A DNA stretch of 64,000 nucleotides from Arthrobacter hankyongi (GCF_022012395.1 NZ_JAKLTQ010000001.1:310001-374000), one strand, 5' to 3'; positions 9,323-17,075 are shown, counted from the first letter of the stretch. Translations and numbers: made by a program. Notes: generated by a model from the sequence alone, not told the origin.

Positions 9323-10375
9323 CTATTGTGAAGCTTGCATTTCGGAAATCATTCCGGCGACCTGCACGGCCCGGTCAGCGGCCTCAGCCTGCCGGAAGAA
9401 CTCCTCGCTTTGCTGCAGATATTCCAAGGCACCAACCGAATCCCCTCTAGCCAGCAACCCCTTCCCCAATAGCATCAGCGCATCCCCCGCCATGTGAGTT
9501 GGCAGATCGGTAGCCCGGCTGCACACCCTCGCGAGAATATCGACTGCTTCAGGTAGATCGCCGTTAAGGTAATGCCAATGCCCCTTGATGAAGTCCATCA
9601 ATAGCCGGTCACGGTCATTGGCGCCGGCGATAGAAGTCGCCAACTCCGCACGCTGGATGCATTCATAAGTCTCTTCATCCACCAGTTCAGACGACAACCT
9701 CACAGTTGCCGAGGCCCGATTGAACCACGCCCAGAGTGCAAGATCGTTAGTTGGGGAGAGATGTTCGGCAGCAAGCCGGTGGTACTTGACTCCCTCGTCT
9801 GTGTCCTTACGAAGGAACGCAACGTTGCCTACTACCCAATACGCCTTTCCGGCCGTCTGGGAATCATCTCCGCCATCAAGCAGCGCTACCAAAACTACGC
9901 ACTCACACCATGCTTGTTCGAGTTGCTCACTTTCGGTAAGTGCCGCGATGAGCGCCAATTGTGCCTCAATACGCAGTCCGGACGACTGTTCGACCAAGTC
10001 GCTGAGCCGGAGCGCCTCGCGGGCAAGTTCGATTGCTTTAGGCAGCGCGCCGAGGATCTGTGACACAACCGAAAGCATCGTCAGCACTCTGGCGGTGAGC
10101 GCCGGTGAAGTAGCGGTGAAAGGATGGTTGTACAGTTCGTTGGCAACGGTGCCGCACTCCTCACAGAGCCCCTGCTCACGCAAGCATTCGCCTTGGAGGA
10201 AAGTCATCTGCCACCACGCCGCAGTATCCTCCCTCGCGGATGCGAGGTCGGCCGCTTCCCGAGCCAAAGCTAAGGCCTGGTCATAGCGGCGCCGCATGAA
10301 TGCTTCGCGCGCGCGGAGTTCCAACAATATGTCGGTTCCTGACTGTTGCTGTGCTGCCACGATCCTCCTATCCAT
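9323..10375 (-). CDS. TPR-repeat protein, Rap-like without a DNA-binding domain
   Basis: A 350-residue, all-helical protein made of tetratricopeptide-like repeats from about residue 20 to the end (for example RRRYDQALALAREAADLA, PKAIELAREALRLSD and DSVGALEYLQQSEEFF). The length and lack of a helix-turn-helix resemble Rap-type RRNPP peptide receptors more than the DNA-binding types. It diverges from a small gene for a secreted peptide 214 bases away, the usual layout of a receptor and its pheromone. The start is uncertain. The ATG at 10375 has only a weak upstream site. A GTG at 10360 has AGGAGG just three bases before it. Codon use is visibly less GC-rich than in neighbouring genes, which hints at transfer. 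The receptor role is inferred; the TPR fold is well supported. Confidence 0.75.
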   Translation of the reverse strand: MDRRIVAAQQQSGTDILLELRAREAFMRRRYDQALALAREAADLASAREDTAAWWQMTFLQGECLREQGLCEECGTVANELYNHPFTATSPALTARVLTMLSVVSQILGALPKAIELAREALRLSDLVEQSSGLRIEAQLALIAALTESEQLEQAWCECVVLVALLDGGDDSQTAGKAYWVVGNVAFLRKDTDEGVKYHRLAAEHLSPTNDLALWAWFNRASATVRLSSELVDEETYECIQRAELATSIAGANDRDRLLMDFIKGHWHYLNGDLPEAVDILARVCSRATDLPTHMAGDALMLLGKGLLARGDSVGALEYLQQSEEFFRQAEAADRAVQVAGMISEMQASQ

Positions 10376-10519
10376 CCACCAGCACCGCGCGGCCGGTCAC
10401 TGGCACGACCGCTCGCAATGCACCACCACTTGTTTATTACGCATTGAGCATATGCGAGGATTTTCGCCATTAATGAAAAGTTGCCCTGACCAGCTATTTC
10501 TCATGCAACGTTTCATCGG

Positions 10520-10525
10520 TAGACT
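10520..10525 (+). promoter_or_regulatory. Possible -10 box for the peptide gene
   Basis: TAGACT fits the actinobacterial TAnnnT box and lies about 65 bases before the peptide start. No good -35 is visible at the usual distance. The surrounding 10420-10590 region is distinctly AT-richer than the rest of the window. Confidence 0.3.
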
Positions 10526-10589
10526 GGCCCAGTCCGCGTCACCCGCATGGATTTTCGGATCTACGAATAGCTAACGATTGAGGAGCAAG

Positions 10590-10745
10590 ATGATCAAGAA
10601 GATTTCCACCTCCGTACTCATTGCCGCTGTCCTCGCCGTCGCCGGGGTTGCTGCTCCGGCCTCCGCGGCCGATAACGGCATCACCGTCACCAAGACAGGC
10701 ACCGGCACCAGCACCACCAACGGCACCGGTATTTGGCCGTACTAA
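10590..10745 (+). CDS. Small secreted peptide, candidate pheromone precursor (51 aa)
   Basis: A 51-codon gene preceded by AGGAG four bases before its ATG. The product starts with MIKKIS, has a hydrophobic core (VLIAAVLAVAGVAA) and a signal-peptidase site after ASA at about residue 26. This leaves a mature peptide of about 25 residues beginning ADNGITVT. The mature part is rich in Gly, Thr and Ser with a repeated TGTG/NGTG pattern, and ends in the aromatic tail GTGIWPY. It is followed by strong terminator hairpins, so it is a compact single-gene unit. Divergence from the Rap-like TPR gene suggests a signal peptide sensed by that protein after export and processing. A structural or antimicrobial peptide is an alternative. 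I know of no named family. Confidence 0.75.
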   Translation: MIKKISTSVLIAAVLAVAGVAAPASAADNGITVTKTGTGTSTTNGTGIWPY

Positions 10746-10763
10746 ACCGACAATCGGGTTTAC

Positions 10764-10823
10764 CCGGGCTTCGGCCCGGACCCTGACAGTGGCCATGGAC
10801 GGCGCAAGCCCTCCATGGCCACT
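10764..10823. terminator. Double hairpin terminator between peptide gene and kinase gene
   Basis: CCGGGC-TTCG-GCCCGG (10764-10779) is a tight tetraloop hairpin. It is followed by a perfect 12-base-pair inverted repeat (10788-10799 and 10812-10823, 12-base loop). The pair lies between the convergent peptide (+) and kinase (-) genes and could stop transcription from both sides. Confidence 0.75.
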
Positions 10824-10829
10824 TGTGCG

Positions 10830-12545
10830 TTAACCAGCCGAGCGTTTCTCCGGATGCAGGGACCGCGGGGATGCATCGGACACACGGGTCAGCGGCAGCT
10901 GGACGGAGAACGTCGTACCCTTGCCCACGGCGGACTCCACCGTCAGGTCGCCGCCATGCTGCTGGACCACCCCTTTGGCAATCGCCAGCCCCAGGCCGGT
11001 GCCTTGGATGGTCAGAGCGTTGGAGGCACGGAAGAAGCGGTGGAACAGATTGGGCAGGTCCTCGGCCGGAATCCCGATACCGGTATCGGAAACACGGATG
11101 ACGGCCCAGTCCGAGCCGTCCTCGTGCGTTTCCTGCTCGATATCCATGTGGACCTGGCCATTTGCCGGAGTGAACTTCACGGCATTGGACACGACGTTGG
11201 TCAGGACCTGTTCCAGCTTCTTCGCATCGCCATCGACTACCAGGTCCATGCCATTGTTGCAGACCAGGCTGACATCCTTGGCCGTGGCCACCGGCACCAG
11301 GGCGGTGGCCACGGCATCCAGCAGTTGGCCGATCCGCACCGGCTCGGACCGGCTGACCGCGTCGTCGAAGTCCATCCGGGACAGCATGAGCAGGTCCTCG
11401 ATCAGCTCCCGCAACCGGCTCGCGTTGCGCACCACAACCTCCAGCATGCGCACCGCCCCCTCCGGAACCTCACCGCCCGCACCTTCCAGCACCAGGTCCA
11501 GATAGCCAGCGATGGACGTAATAGGGGTACGCAGCTCATGATTCACCGTGGCCACGAAATTGTTCTTGGCCGTGTCGAGTTCTTGGAGCCGTTCAACAAC
11601 CTGCTGCTGGGCGGTAATCAGATGCCCCTGGATCAGCCCATGGGCCAGGTTGCCGGCCACATGCTGCAGGAGGGACGTCTCGGCCTGGGACCAGACCGCT
11701 GCCGCGCCTTCCTTTACCATCCAGACCAAGCCAAAGGCGCCGCCGCCGTGGCCGAGCGGAGCAACGGCCACGGCATGCACCTTCGGTACCGTGGCCCACT
11801 CCGACAGGCTGGGGTGGCCATCATGGTCTTCCTCGGCGTCGCGCCCGCCGGTCAATACAGTGCCTTTGTTCCACAGGGCCTGGGCCAGTTCCCTGGACTT
11901 ATCCTCGGGCGGATGCTGGAAATCCGCCGCGCCGTCGGGAGCCCAAGTGGTGTCCACCAGCGGTGCCCGTTCGTCATCAAAGGTGTAGAGCCATACGCTG
12001 CAGGCGCCGAAGGCCCTGCCCAGACCGCTGACCGCCAGCTCCACCATCAGGTAAGGGTCATTGGTCTCCCGGATCGCTGCGGAAATCCGGCGGGTGCTGG
12101 CACGCAAGGCGCCCATGGTCCGGCGTTCATGCTGCTTGCGGGCGGAGCGCGCCAAGGTGACCAGCGTCCGGTGGGCGAGCTGCTCATCGGTAAAAGGTTT
12201 CAGCACGTAATCATTGATACCAAGATCGAATGCACCTTCAACCAGGTCCCCGGCCGGTCCTCCGGCCAGCAGGATCACCGGGCAGCCGGTATCGCCCTCG
12301 TCACGGATCCGGCGCAACACTTCCAACCCCGGGATCCCCGGCAGGTCCGCATCCAGCAGTGCGACATCGGGCGCCTGGCTGTATAGCGCTTCCAGCGCAG
12401 CAGGTCCGTCCGCAACCGCATGCACCGTCAGGCCGGCATCGGTCAGGGCGGCTGCCGCAAGCTCGCGGACCTGCGGATCGCCATCCGCGATGAGGGCGGT
12501 CTTCCGCCCGACCGCTGGCAGTGCCGCAGTATCGCTCTCCACCAT
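10830..12545 (-). CDS. Soluble REC-GAF-histidine kinase hybrid
   Basis: A 571-residue signalling protein without membrane spans. It has an N-terminal receiver domain with phospho-acceptor Asp65 (LLDADLPG) and conserved Lys116 (DYVLKPF), then a GAF-like sensor (about 155-305). A HisKA domain follows with His336 in NHELRTP, then a HATPase domain with N-box NVVSNAVKF, DTGIGI and GTGLGLAI. All catalytic residues seem intact. The receiver may take phosphate from another kinase or be controlled by the protein's own kinase. The start has a strong GGGAGGAG site. No separate response regulator is adjacent, so its output is unknown. It converges on the peptide gene. Because Rap proteins act on receiver domains, a functional link to the TPR/peptide pair is an attractive but untested idea. 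Confidence 0.92.
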   Translation of the reverse strand: MVESDTAALPAVGRKTALIADGDPQVRELAAAALTDAGLTVHAVADGPAALEALYSQAPDVALLDADLPGIPGLEVLRRIRDEGDTGCPVILLAGGPAGDLVEGAFDLGINDYVLKPFTDEQLAHRTLVTLARSARKQHERRTMGALRASTRRISAAIRETNDPYLMVELAVSGLGRAFGACSVWLYTFDDERAPLVDTTWAPDGAADFQHPPEDKSRELAQALWNKGTVLTGGRDAEEDHDGHPSLSEWATVPKVHAVAVAPLGHGGGAFGLVWMVKEGAAAVWSQAETSLLQHVAGNLAHGLIQGHLITAQQQVVERLQELDTAKNNFVATVNHELRTPITSIAGYLDLVLEGAGGEVPEGAVRMLEVVVRNASRLRELIEDLLMLSRMDFDDAVSRSEPVRIGQLLDAVATALVPVATAKDVSLVCNNGMDLVVDGDAKKLEQVLTNVVSNAVKFTPANGQVHMDIEQETHEDGSDWAVIRVSDTGIGIPAEDLPNLFHRFFRASNALTIQGTGLGLAIAKGVVQQHGGDLTVESAVGKGTTFSVQLPLTRVSDASPRSLHPEKRSAG

Positions 12546-12877
12546 GTCTCCTCCCGTGCAGGAAGCGGCACGGGATACTGCCCGGCGCCACTAGTTCTGA
12601 ACTGACACTAACAGGGGCCCCGCTGCGGGCACGGTATTGGACGCGGCGCCGCCGCCTGCCCGGTCCTGCCGGTGGTGCAGGGCTGATCATCCGACCCATC
12701 GACACCTTCCCGGAGACTGGCCGCCGCGGCGGCCGCCGCCGTCGTCGAACCCGCCGCCCCCCCTGACGCCACACGATTTAATCCAGGCCGCTTCCTCCTG
12801 TTTGGCTGGCCAGGTGAAGGATCCGGCGCCCCCGCAGGGCCGTTCACAGGGCGGGCGGCCCGGCGTAGGCTGGGGGC
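12546..12877. other. Divergent intergenic region, kinase and SDR genes
   Basis: This 332-base region separates the divergent kinase and oxidoreductase genes and must contain both promoters. On the right side a TAGGCT box lies six bases before the oxidoreductase start. The rest is GC-rich with overlapping simple GC tracts, and I see no gene or clear operator. Confidence 0.4.
12866..12871 (+). promoter_or_regulatory. TAGGCT -10 box, leaderless SDR gene
   Basis: TAGGCT ends six bases before the ATG at 12878, so transcription should begin at or next to the start codon. Confidence 0.5.
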
Positions 12878-13693
12878 ATGACCCGCGTCCTTGTGGCCGG
12901 CGGCACCGGTTTGGTGGGAAGTGCCGTCGTAGCCGAATGCCTGGCCCGCGCCGCCGACGTGCGGGTGATCAGCCGCCATACCCTGACCCCGGACTCTCCG
13001 CGCCGCCAGCTCCAGGCCCAGTACCTGCAGGCCGATGTCGCGGAGGCGGACGGACTGAACGCCGCCCTGGCAGACGTGGACGTCGTCGTCGACGTCCTCA
13101 ACGGTGGATTGAGCAGCGCGCGCCGGACGCTGGCAGATGGGGCCAAAAACCTTGCCGCAGCAGCCGCGGCCGCTGGGGTTCGGCGCCTGGTAGTACTGTC
13201 GATCGTCAACGTCGACGAGGTGGAGTTCGGCTACTACCAGGCCAAGACGGCGCAGGAAACCATCTACCGGGAGTCGCGCGTGCCGGCCGCCATTGTCCGG
13301 GCCACGCAGTTCCACGAATTCGTGACCGCCGTGTTCGACTCCGGCCGCCGATTGCGGATCACGCCCCGCTTCCGGGGCGCGAAGTTCCAGACCATCGCCG
13401 TAGCGGACGTGGCCAAGGCACTCGCGGAAACTGCACTGTCGGACCACGAACCGGACCGCATCCGCAATATCGGCGGTCCGGAGGTCCTGGGCATGGATGC
13501 CATGGCCCGGATCTACCGGCAGTTCACCGGCGTGAGAGGACCCGTGGTCCCGGTTCCGCTGCCGGGGGCGCTCGGTAAGTATTTCCGGAACGGAGGAAAC
13601 CTCACCCGGAAGAATGCCGTGGGAAAAATCACCTACGCGCAGTGGCTGGAAGCCCGCGAGGCCGAAAGCCTGCCCGCGGTGGACCTGCGCTGA
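12878..13693 (+). CDS. NAD(P)-binding SDR/NmrA-like oxidoreductase
   Basis: A 271-residue Rossmann-fold protein with an N-terminal VLVAGGTGLVGSAVV dinucleotide-binding motif, and the SIVNVDEVEFGYYQAK segment where atypical SDR/NmrA proteins carry their active-site or ligand region. The Tyr-Tyr-x-x-Lys arrangement (YYQAK) could serve as the SDR Tyr-Lys pair. The C-terminal half resembles uncharacterised NmrA-like nucleoside-diphosphate-sugar epimerase-type proteins. The substrate is unknown. The TetR gene follows after 131 bases, and this enzyme could be one of its targets, although the visible operator sits nearer to the TetR gene. Confidence 0.8.
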   Translation: MTRVLVAGGTGLVGSAVVAECLARAADVRVISRHTLTPDSPRRQLQAQYLQADVAEADGLNAALADVDVVVDVLNGGLSSARRTLADGAKNLAAAAAAAGVRRLVVLSIVNVDEVEFGYYQAKTAQETIYRESRVPAAIVRATQFHEFVTAVFDSGRRLRITPRFRGAKFQTIAVADVAKALAETALSDHEPDRIRNIGGPEVLGMDAMARIYRQFTGVRGPVVPVPLPGALGKYFRNGGNLTRKNAVGKITYAQWLEAREAESLPAVDLR

Positions 13694-13777
13694 CAGCTCC
13701 GCACCGGCCAGTGGAATGTGCCGGACGTCACACATTGCCATCGTGTCCCGGTCCGGCGGCCATGAATGCAGACGGTA

Positions 13778-13793
13778 CTCTACAGATGTAGAG
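13778..13793 (+). promoter_or_regulatory. Palindromic operator upstream of the TetR gene
   Basis: CTCTACA-GA-TGTAGAG is a perfect 7-base inverted repeat with a two-base centre, 31 bases before the TetR start codon. It contains a TACAGAT sequence that could be the -10 box, so binding would block the promoter. It is a good candidate for TetR autorepression. Confidence 0.6.
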
Positions 13794-13824
13794 CCGTTCA
13801 CACGCACCATCAGGAGCACCACCC

Positions 13825-14490
13825 GTGCAGACCTTGCAGTCACCTTCCATGCCCTCCGAAAACCCCGGACAGCAGGCAGCCGACCCGACCGACCGCCGCG
13901 ACCTCATCGCCGAGGCCGCCACGGAGTTGATTGCCCAGGATGGCATGCGCGCCCTGACGCACCGGGCCCTGGACGCCCGACTGGGCCTGCCGGCAGGCTC
14001 AGCCAGCTATTACTTCCGGACCCGGGACGAGCTGCTGGCTGCCACTTTGGGACATCTGCGGGCCTACCCCGTCCGCCACATCCAGGCCGCGGAACTTGCC
14101 GTGCCGCTGAGCTCCCAGGGCACGGACCTTGAAGGTATGGCCGCGCTGCTCGCCGACTATCTGGAAAGCATCATCACCGCCCGGCCGCACCACATTAAGG
14201 CACGGTATGCCCTGGCCTTGGAGTTGTCCGGGCGCGAGGAGTTCTCCGACTCCATTTCCGACGCTCTGGTGTCCCGTGCCCAGGCCGTGGAGCTGTTCAC
14301 CTCGCTCGGATCCTCGGACCCGCAGACGCTGGCAGCGGGATTCCTTGCCTTGCTGGAGGGGCTGGCCTTCCGCAGCCTGGTGGAGCACGGGGCCGGGGCG
14401 CTGATGCCCAGCTCGCGCCGACTCTCGGTGTTCCGCGAGGCGATCGCGTCCTATCTGCTCGGCGTCGCCGAATCGGAACTGCCCGCCTAG
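13825..14490 (+). CDS. TetR-family transcriptional regulator
   Basis: A 221-residue repressor-type protein. After a 24-residue N-terminal tail comes the TetR helix-turn-helix (about 25-70; MRALTHRALDARLGLP followed by GSASYYFRTRDELL). A helical ligand-binding domain makes up the rest. It starts with GTG, eight bases after AGGAG. The palindrome at 13778-13793 is the likely autoregulatory site. Targets may include the preceding oxidoreductase. It may also affect the polyol operon that starts 361 bases downstream, but no copy of the palindrome is seen there. Confidence 0.9.
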   Translation: MQTLQSPSMPSENPGQQAADPTDRRDLIAEAATELIAQDGMRALTHRALDARLGLPAGSASYYFRTRDELLAATLGHLRAYPVRHIQAAELAVPLSSQGTDLEGMAALLADYLESIITARPHHIKARYALALELSGREEFSDSISDALVSRAQAVELFTSLGSSDPQTLAAGFLALLEGLAFRSLVEHGAGALMPSSRRLSVFREAIASYLLGVAESELPA

Positions 14491-14662
14491 CGTTCGCCGC
14501 TAGTGCCGAGGGTCCCGCTGCGAGCGGGCGGGGCAGGCCCTGTCGTGTCGCTGGCGCGCCACGCCGGGACCCGGCTGCCCCACCCTTGCGAACAGCGGGA
14601 AGGCACGACGCGCTGCCCCGCGCGCTCCACGCATGGGGACCCCGGGCGGGCTCTCTTGCCGG
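14487..14662. repeat. Dispersed composite repeat, copy A
   Basis: Three modules seen here recur near 44.4 kb. They are CTAGCGTTCGCCGCTAG (14487-14503), a 22-base module beginning GCCGAGGG and ending CGAGCG (14505-14526), and a module beginning GGGGACCCCGGGC and ending CTCTCTTGCCGG (14635-14662). The order of modules differs between the two places. The first module overlaps the stop codon of the TetR gene. They look like REP-type intergenic elements. Confidence 0.6.
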
Positions 14663-14851
14663 CAACTCCCCGGCGTTAGGAAGCCCCGACTGCGGACGTT
14701 CCCGGTGTCCGCAGAGTTCTGCCGGGCGAAAACTACAATCCGGTATACATATGGCGGCTACACACACCGGTGTGTAGCATGTGCGTGTGTGATGGACCAC
14801 ATCCACGCACGAAGGTCAGCGGCCCGTTCCAACCCATCAGGGGGTGCTGAA
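14491..14851. other. Intergenic region upstream of the polyol operon
   Basis: This 361-base region holds repeat copy A, an 8-base inverted repeat CTGCGGAC/GTCCGCAG (14690-14697 and 14707-14714) that may end TetR transcription, and the promoter region of the polyol operon. A possible -10 is TATACA at 14744-14749, without a clear -35. I see no gene in it. Confidence 0.5.
14762..14775 (+). promoter_or_regulatory. Perfect 14-base palindrome, candidate operator of the polyol operon
   Basis: ACACACCGGTGTGT is a perfect palindrome lying just after the possible -10 box and 77 bases before the dehydrogenase start. Its CG-centred form is like operators of LacI-type regulators. No such regulator is encoded in the operon. 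Confidence 0.5.
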
Positions 14852-15862
14852 ATGGCCAATACCGCAGCCGTCATGACCGGCCTGAATTCGATCGAGCTCC
14901 AGGATCGGCCAATGCCCGAGCCCGGCCCCGGCCAGGCGGTGGTCCGGGTCGAGGCGGTAGGTGTCTGCGGCTCGGACGTGGCCTATTACCGTTACGGGAA
15001 AATCGGCCCGTTTGTGGTCCAGGGCGACTTCATCCTCGGCCACGAGGTTTCCGGCCAAATCGTTGCCGTGGGCGACGGCGTCACCAATGTCCGGGCCGGG
15101 GACCGGGTAGCCGTGGAACCCGGGACGCCGGATAGAACGTGTGACCAGTGCCGTGCCGGACGGTACCATCTCTGCCCGAACCTGGAGTTCCTGGCCACCC
15201 CGCCGTACGACGGCGCGCTGCTGCAGTACCTGCTGATGGACGCCCGCTGCTATTTCCCGATTCCCGATTCCATGAGCTACGAGGACGGCGCGCTGATCGA
15301 GCCGCTGTCCGTGGGGCTGTGGGGCTGCCAGCGCGCCTCGCTGCGCCCGGGCGACGACGTGCTGGTCACCGGCGCGGGCCCCGTGGGGCTGCTGGCTGCA
15401 GAGAGCGCCCGCGCACTGGGCGCCGGCAGCGTCACCCTGACGGACCTCTCCGAATACCGTCTGGGTGTGGCCGCCTCCCACGGTTTCACCACCGAGCACA
15501 GCGGCTCCCCCACGGACCGGACCTTCGATGTGCTGCTGGAGTGTTCGGGCGCGAACGGCGTCCTTGCTGCCGCGCTGGCACGGCTGCACGAGGCCGGCCG
15601 TGCGGCCGTCATCGGCCTGAGCAAAGCCGAAGCCGTGCCGCTGCCATTGTCCATGCTGAACTGGAAGGAGATCAGCATCTCGATGGTGAACCGTTACAAC
15701 AACACCTGGCCGCTGGGCATCGACCTGGTTTCCTCCGGTCGGATCAACCTGGCCGGACTGGTCACCCACGAATTTTCCTTGGCGCAGACGGCAGCGGCCC
15801 TGGACAACACCTCCACCGAACCGGAATCACTGAAAGCGATGATCTATCCCCAGCGGACCTGA
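14852..15862 (+). CDS. Zinc-dependent polyol dehydrogenase (sorbitol/xylitol type)
   Basis: A 336-residue medium-chain dehydrogenase of the sorbitol/xylitol dehydrogenase type, expected to oxidise a sugar alcohol to a ketose with NAD. It has catalytic-zinc residues in GVCGSDVAYY and GHEVSG, and the Rossmann motif VTGAGPVGLLAAE. The structural-zinc loop reads PDRTCDQCRAGRYHLC. The first of the four usual cysteines is an Asp, so the second zinc is probably missing. I chose the ATG at 14852, which follows a GGGGG tract and begins at the expected family N-terminus; the frame is open upstream but has no family features. It is the first gene of an operon with a sugar ABC transporter and an FGGY kinase. 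Xylitol or arabitol catabolism through xylulose is the best guess. Confidence 0.85.
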   Translation: MANTAAVMTGLNSIELQDRPMPEPGPGQAVVRVEAVGVCGSDVAYYRYGKIGPFVVQGDFILGHEVSGQIVAVGDGVTNVRAGDRVAVEPGTPDRTCDQCRAGRYHLCPNLEFLATPPYDGALLQYLLMDARCYFPIPDSMSYEDGALIEPLSVGLWGCQRASLRPGDDVLVTGAGPVGLLAAESARALGAGSVTLTDLSEYRLGVAASHGFTTEHSGSPTDRTFDVLLECSGANGVLAAALARLHEAGRAAVIGLSKAEAVPLPLSMLNWKEISISMVNRYNNTWPLGIDLVSSGRINLAGLVTHEFSLAQTAAALDNTSTEPESLKAMIYPQRT

Positions 15863-15923
15863 TCCGGACGCACCTGCACCGGACACACTGCCCGGCCCCA
15901 CACCGGCACACAGAGGAGTTCCG

Positions 15924-17015
15924 ATGAAAAAAATCACCAGACGGACGACGGCGCTCTCCGCCGCCATGGTCCTGGCCGTCAGCCTGGCGGCCTGCGGGAA
16001 TGGCGGCGGCGGTGGCGGCGCCTCAGGGGGTGCCTCCGGCGGCTCGACCGCAGGCAAGATCGCGTTCCTGATGCCGGACCGGGCCTCCACGCGCTACGAG
16101 CAGCAGGACAGCCCGCTGTTCAAGGCCAAGGTCAAGGAACTCTGCCCCGACTGCGAGGTGCTCTACCAAAACGCCGACGGCGACGCCAACAAGCAGCAGC
16201 AGCAGGCCAATGCCATGATCACCCAGGGCGTGAAGGTCATGGTGCTGGATGCGGTGGACAGCACCGCAGCGGCGTCGCTGGTCAGCACCGCCAAGAGCCA
16301 GGGCATCAAGGTGGTCACCTACGACCGGCCGGTCCCGGATACGCCGGCAGACTTCTATGTCTCGTTCGACAACAAGAAGATCGGTTCGCTGATCGCCGGG
16401 GACCTGATCAAGCACCTGGATTCCAAGGGAGACACCACCGGCGGCCTGCTGATGGTCAACGGTTCGCCCACGGACCGGGCCGCGCAACTGATCAAGGAAG
16501 GCGCCACCGAATCCGTGAAGGCCAGCAAGCACCCGGTGCTGGCTTCCTATGACACCCCCGAATGGCAGCCGGCCAAGGCCCAGGACTGGGTGTCCGGCCA
16601 GATCACCCAGTTCGGGGACAAGATCACCGGCATCGTGGCCGCCAACGACGGCACGGCCGGCGGCTCCATTGCCGCGCTGAAGGCCGCCGGAATCACACCG
16701 ATACCGCCGGTGACCGGCAATGACGCCGAGATTGCGGCCGTCCAGCGCATCATTGGCGATTCCCAATACAACACCATTTCCAAGCCGATCAAGATCGTGG
16801 CCGAAAAGGCCGCGGAGGTGTCGGTGGACCTGCTCAACAACCGGACGCCATCGCCGGATGCCACCCTGTTCGAGACCCCGGCCGCTTTGTTCGTCCCGAC
16901 CGTGGTCACCAAGGCCAACGTCAAAGAAGTGATCTTCGACTCCGGCATCTACAAGGCCTCGGAGGTCTGCACCGGCGAGTACAAGGCAGGTTGCGACGAG
17001 CTGGGTATCAAGTAG
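15924..17015 (+). CDS. Sugar ABC transporter substrate-binding lipoprotein (XylF-like)
   Basis: A 363-residue lipoprotein with a signal peptide and lipobox LAAC (Cys24), followed by a Gly/Ser-rich tether and a periplasmic-binding-protein type 1 domain. The sequences IAFLMPDRASTRYEQQD, VMVLDAVDSTAAASL and GIVAANDGTAGG fit the XylF/RbsB group of pentose-binding proteins. It should capture the sugar or polyol for the transporter encoded downstream. A strong hairpin lies between it and the ATPase gene, as is common where binding protein is needed in excess. Confidence 0.9.
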   Translation: MKKITRRTTALSAAMVLAVSLAACGNGGGGGGASGGASGGSTAGKIAFLMPDRASTRYEQQDSPLFKAKVKELCPDCEVLYQNADGDANKQQQQANAMITQGVKVMVLDAVDSTAAASLVSTAKSQGIKVVTYDRPVPDTPADFYVSFDNKKIGSLIAGDLIKHLDSKGDTTGGLLMVNGSPTDRAAQLIKEGATESVKASKHPVLASYDTPEWQPAKAQDWVSGQITQFGDKITGIVAANDGTAGGSIAALKAAGITPIPPVTGNDAEIAAVQRIIGDSQYNTISKPIKIVAEKAAEVSVDLLNNRTPSPDATLFETPAALFVPTVVTKANVKEVIFDSGIYKASEVCTGEYKAGCDELGIK

Positions 17016-17042
17016 CGCATCCGGCGCCGGTCGCGGCCGGCG

Positions 17043-17075
17043 GCCTGGTCCGGATCCGGCGGATCCGGACCAGGC
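17043..17075 (+). promoter_or_regulatory. Intercistronic hairpin after the binding-protein gene
   Basis: A perfect 15-base-pair stem (17043-17057 and 17061-17075) with a three-base loop lies 27 bases after the binding-protein stop. It may stabilise that message or attenuate transcription into the ATPase and permease genes. There is no T-run. Confidence 0.65.

Noticed and set aside
12608-13843. A 411-codon minus-strand frame opposite the SDR gene
   Set aside because: The plus-strand gene has a clear Rossmann motif and start; the antisense frame is Gly/Arg-rich shadow.
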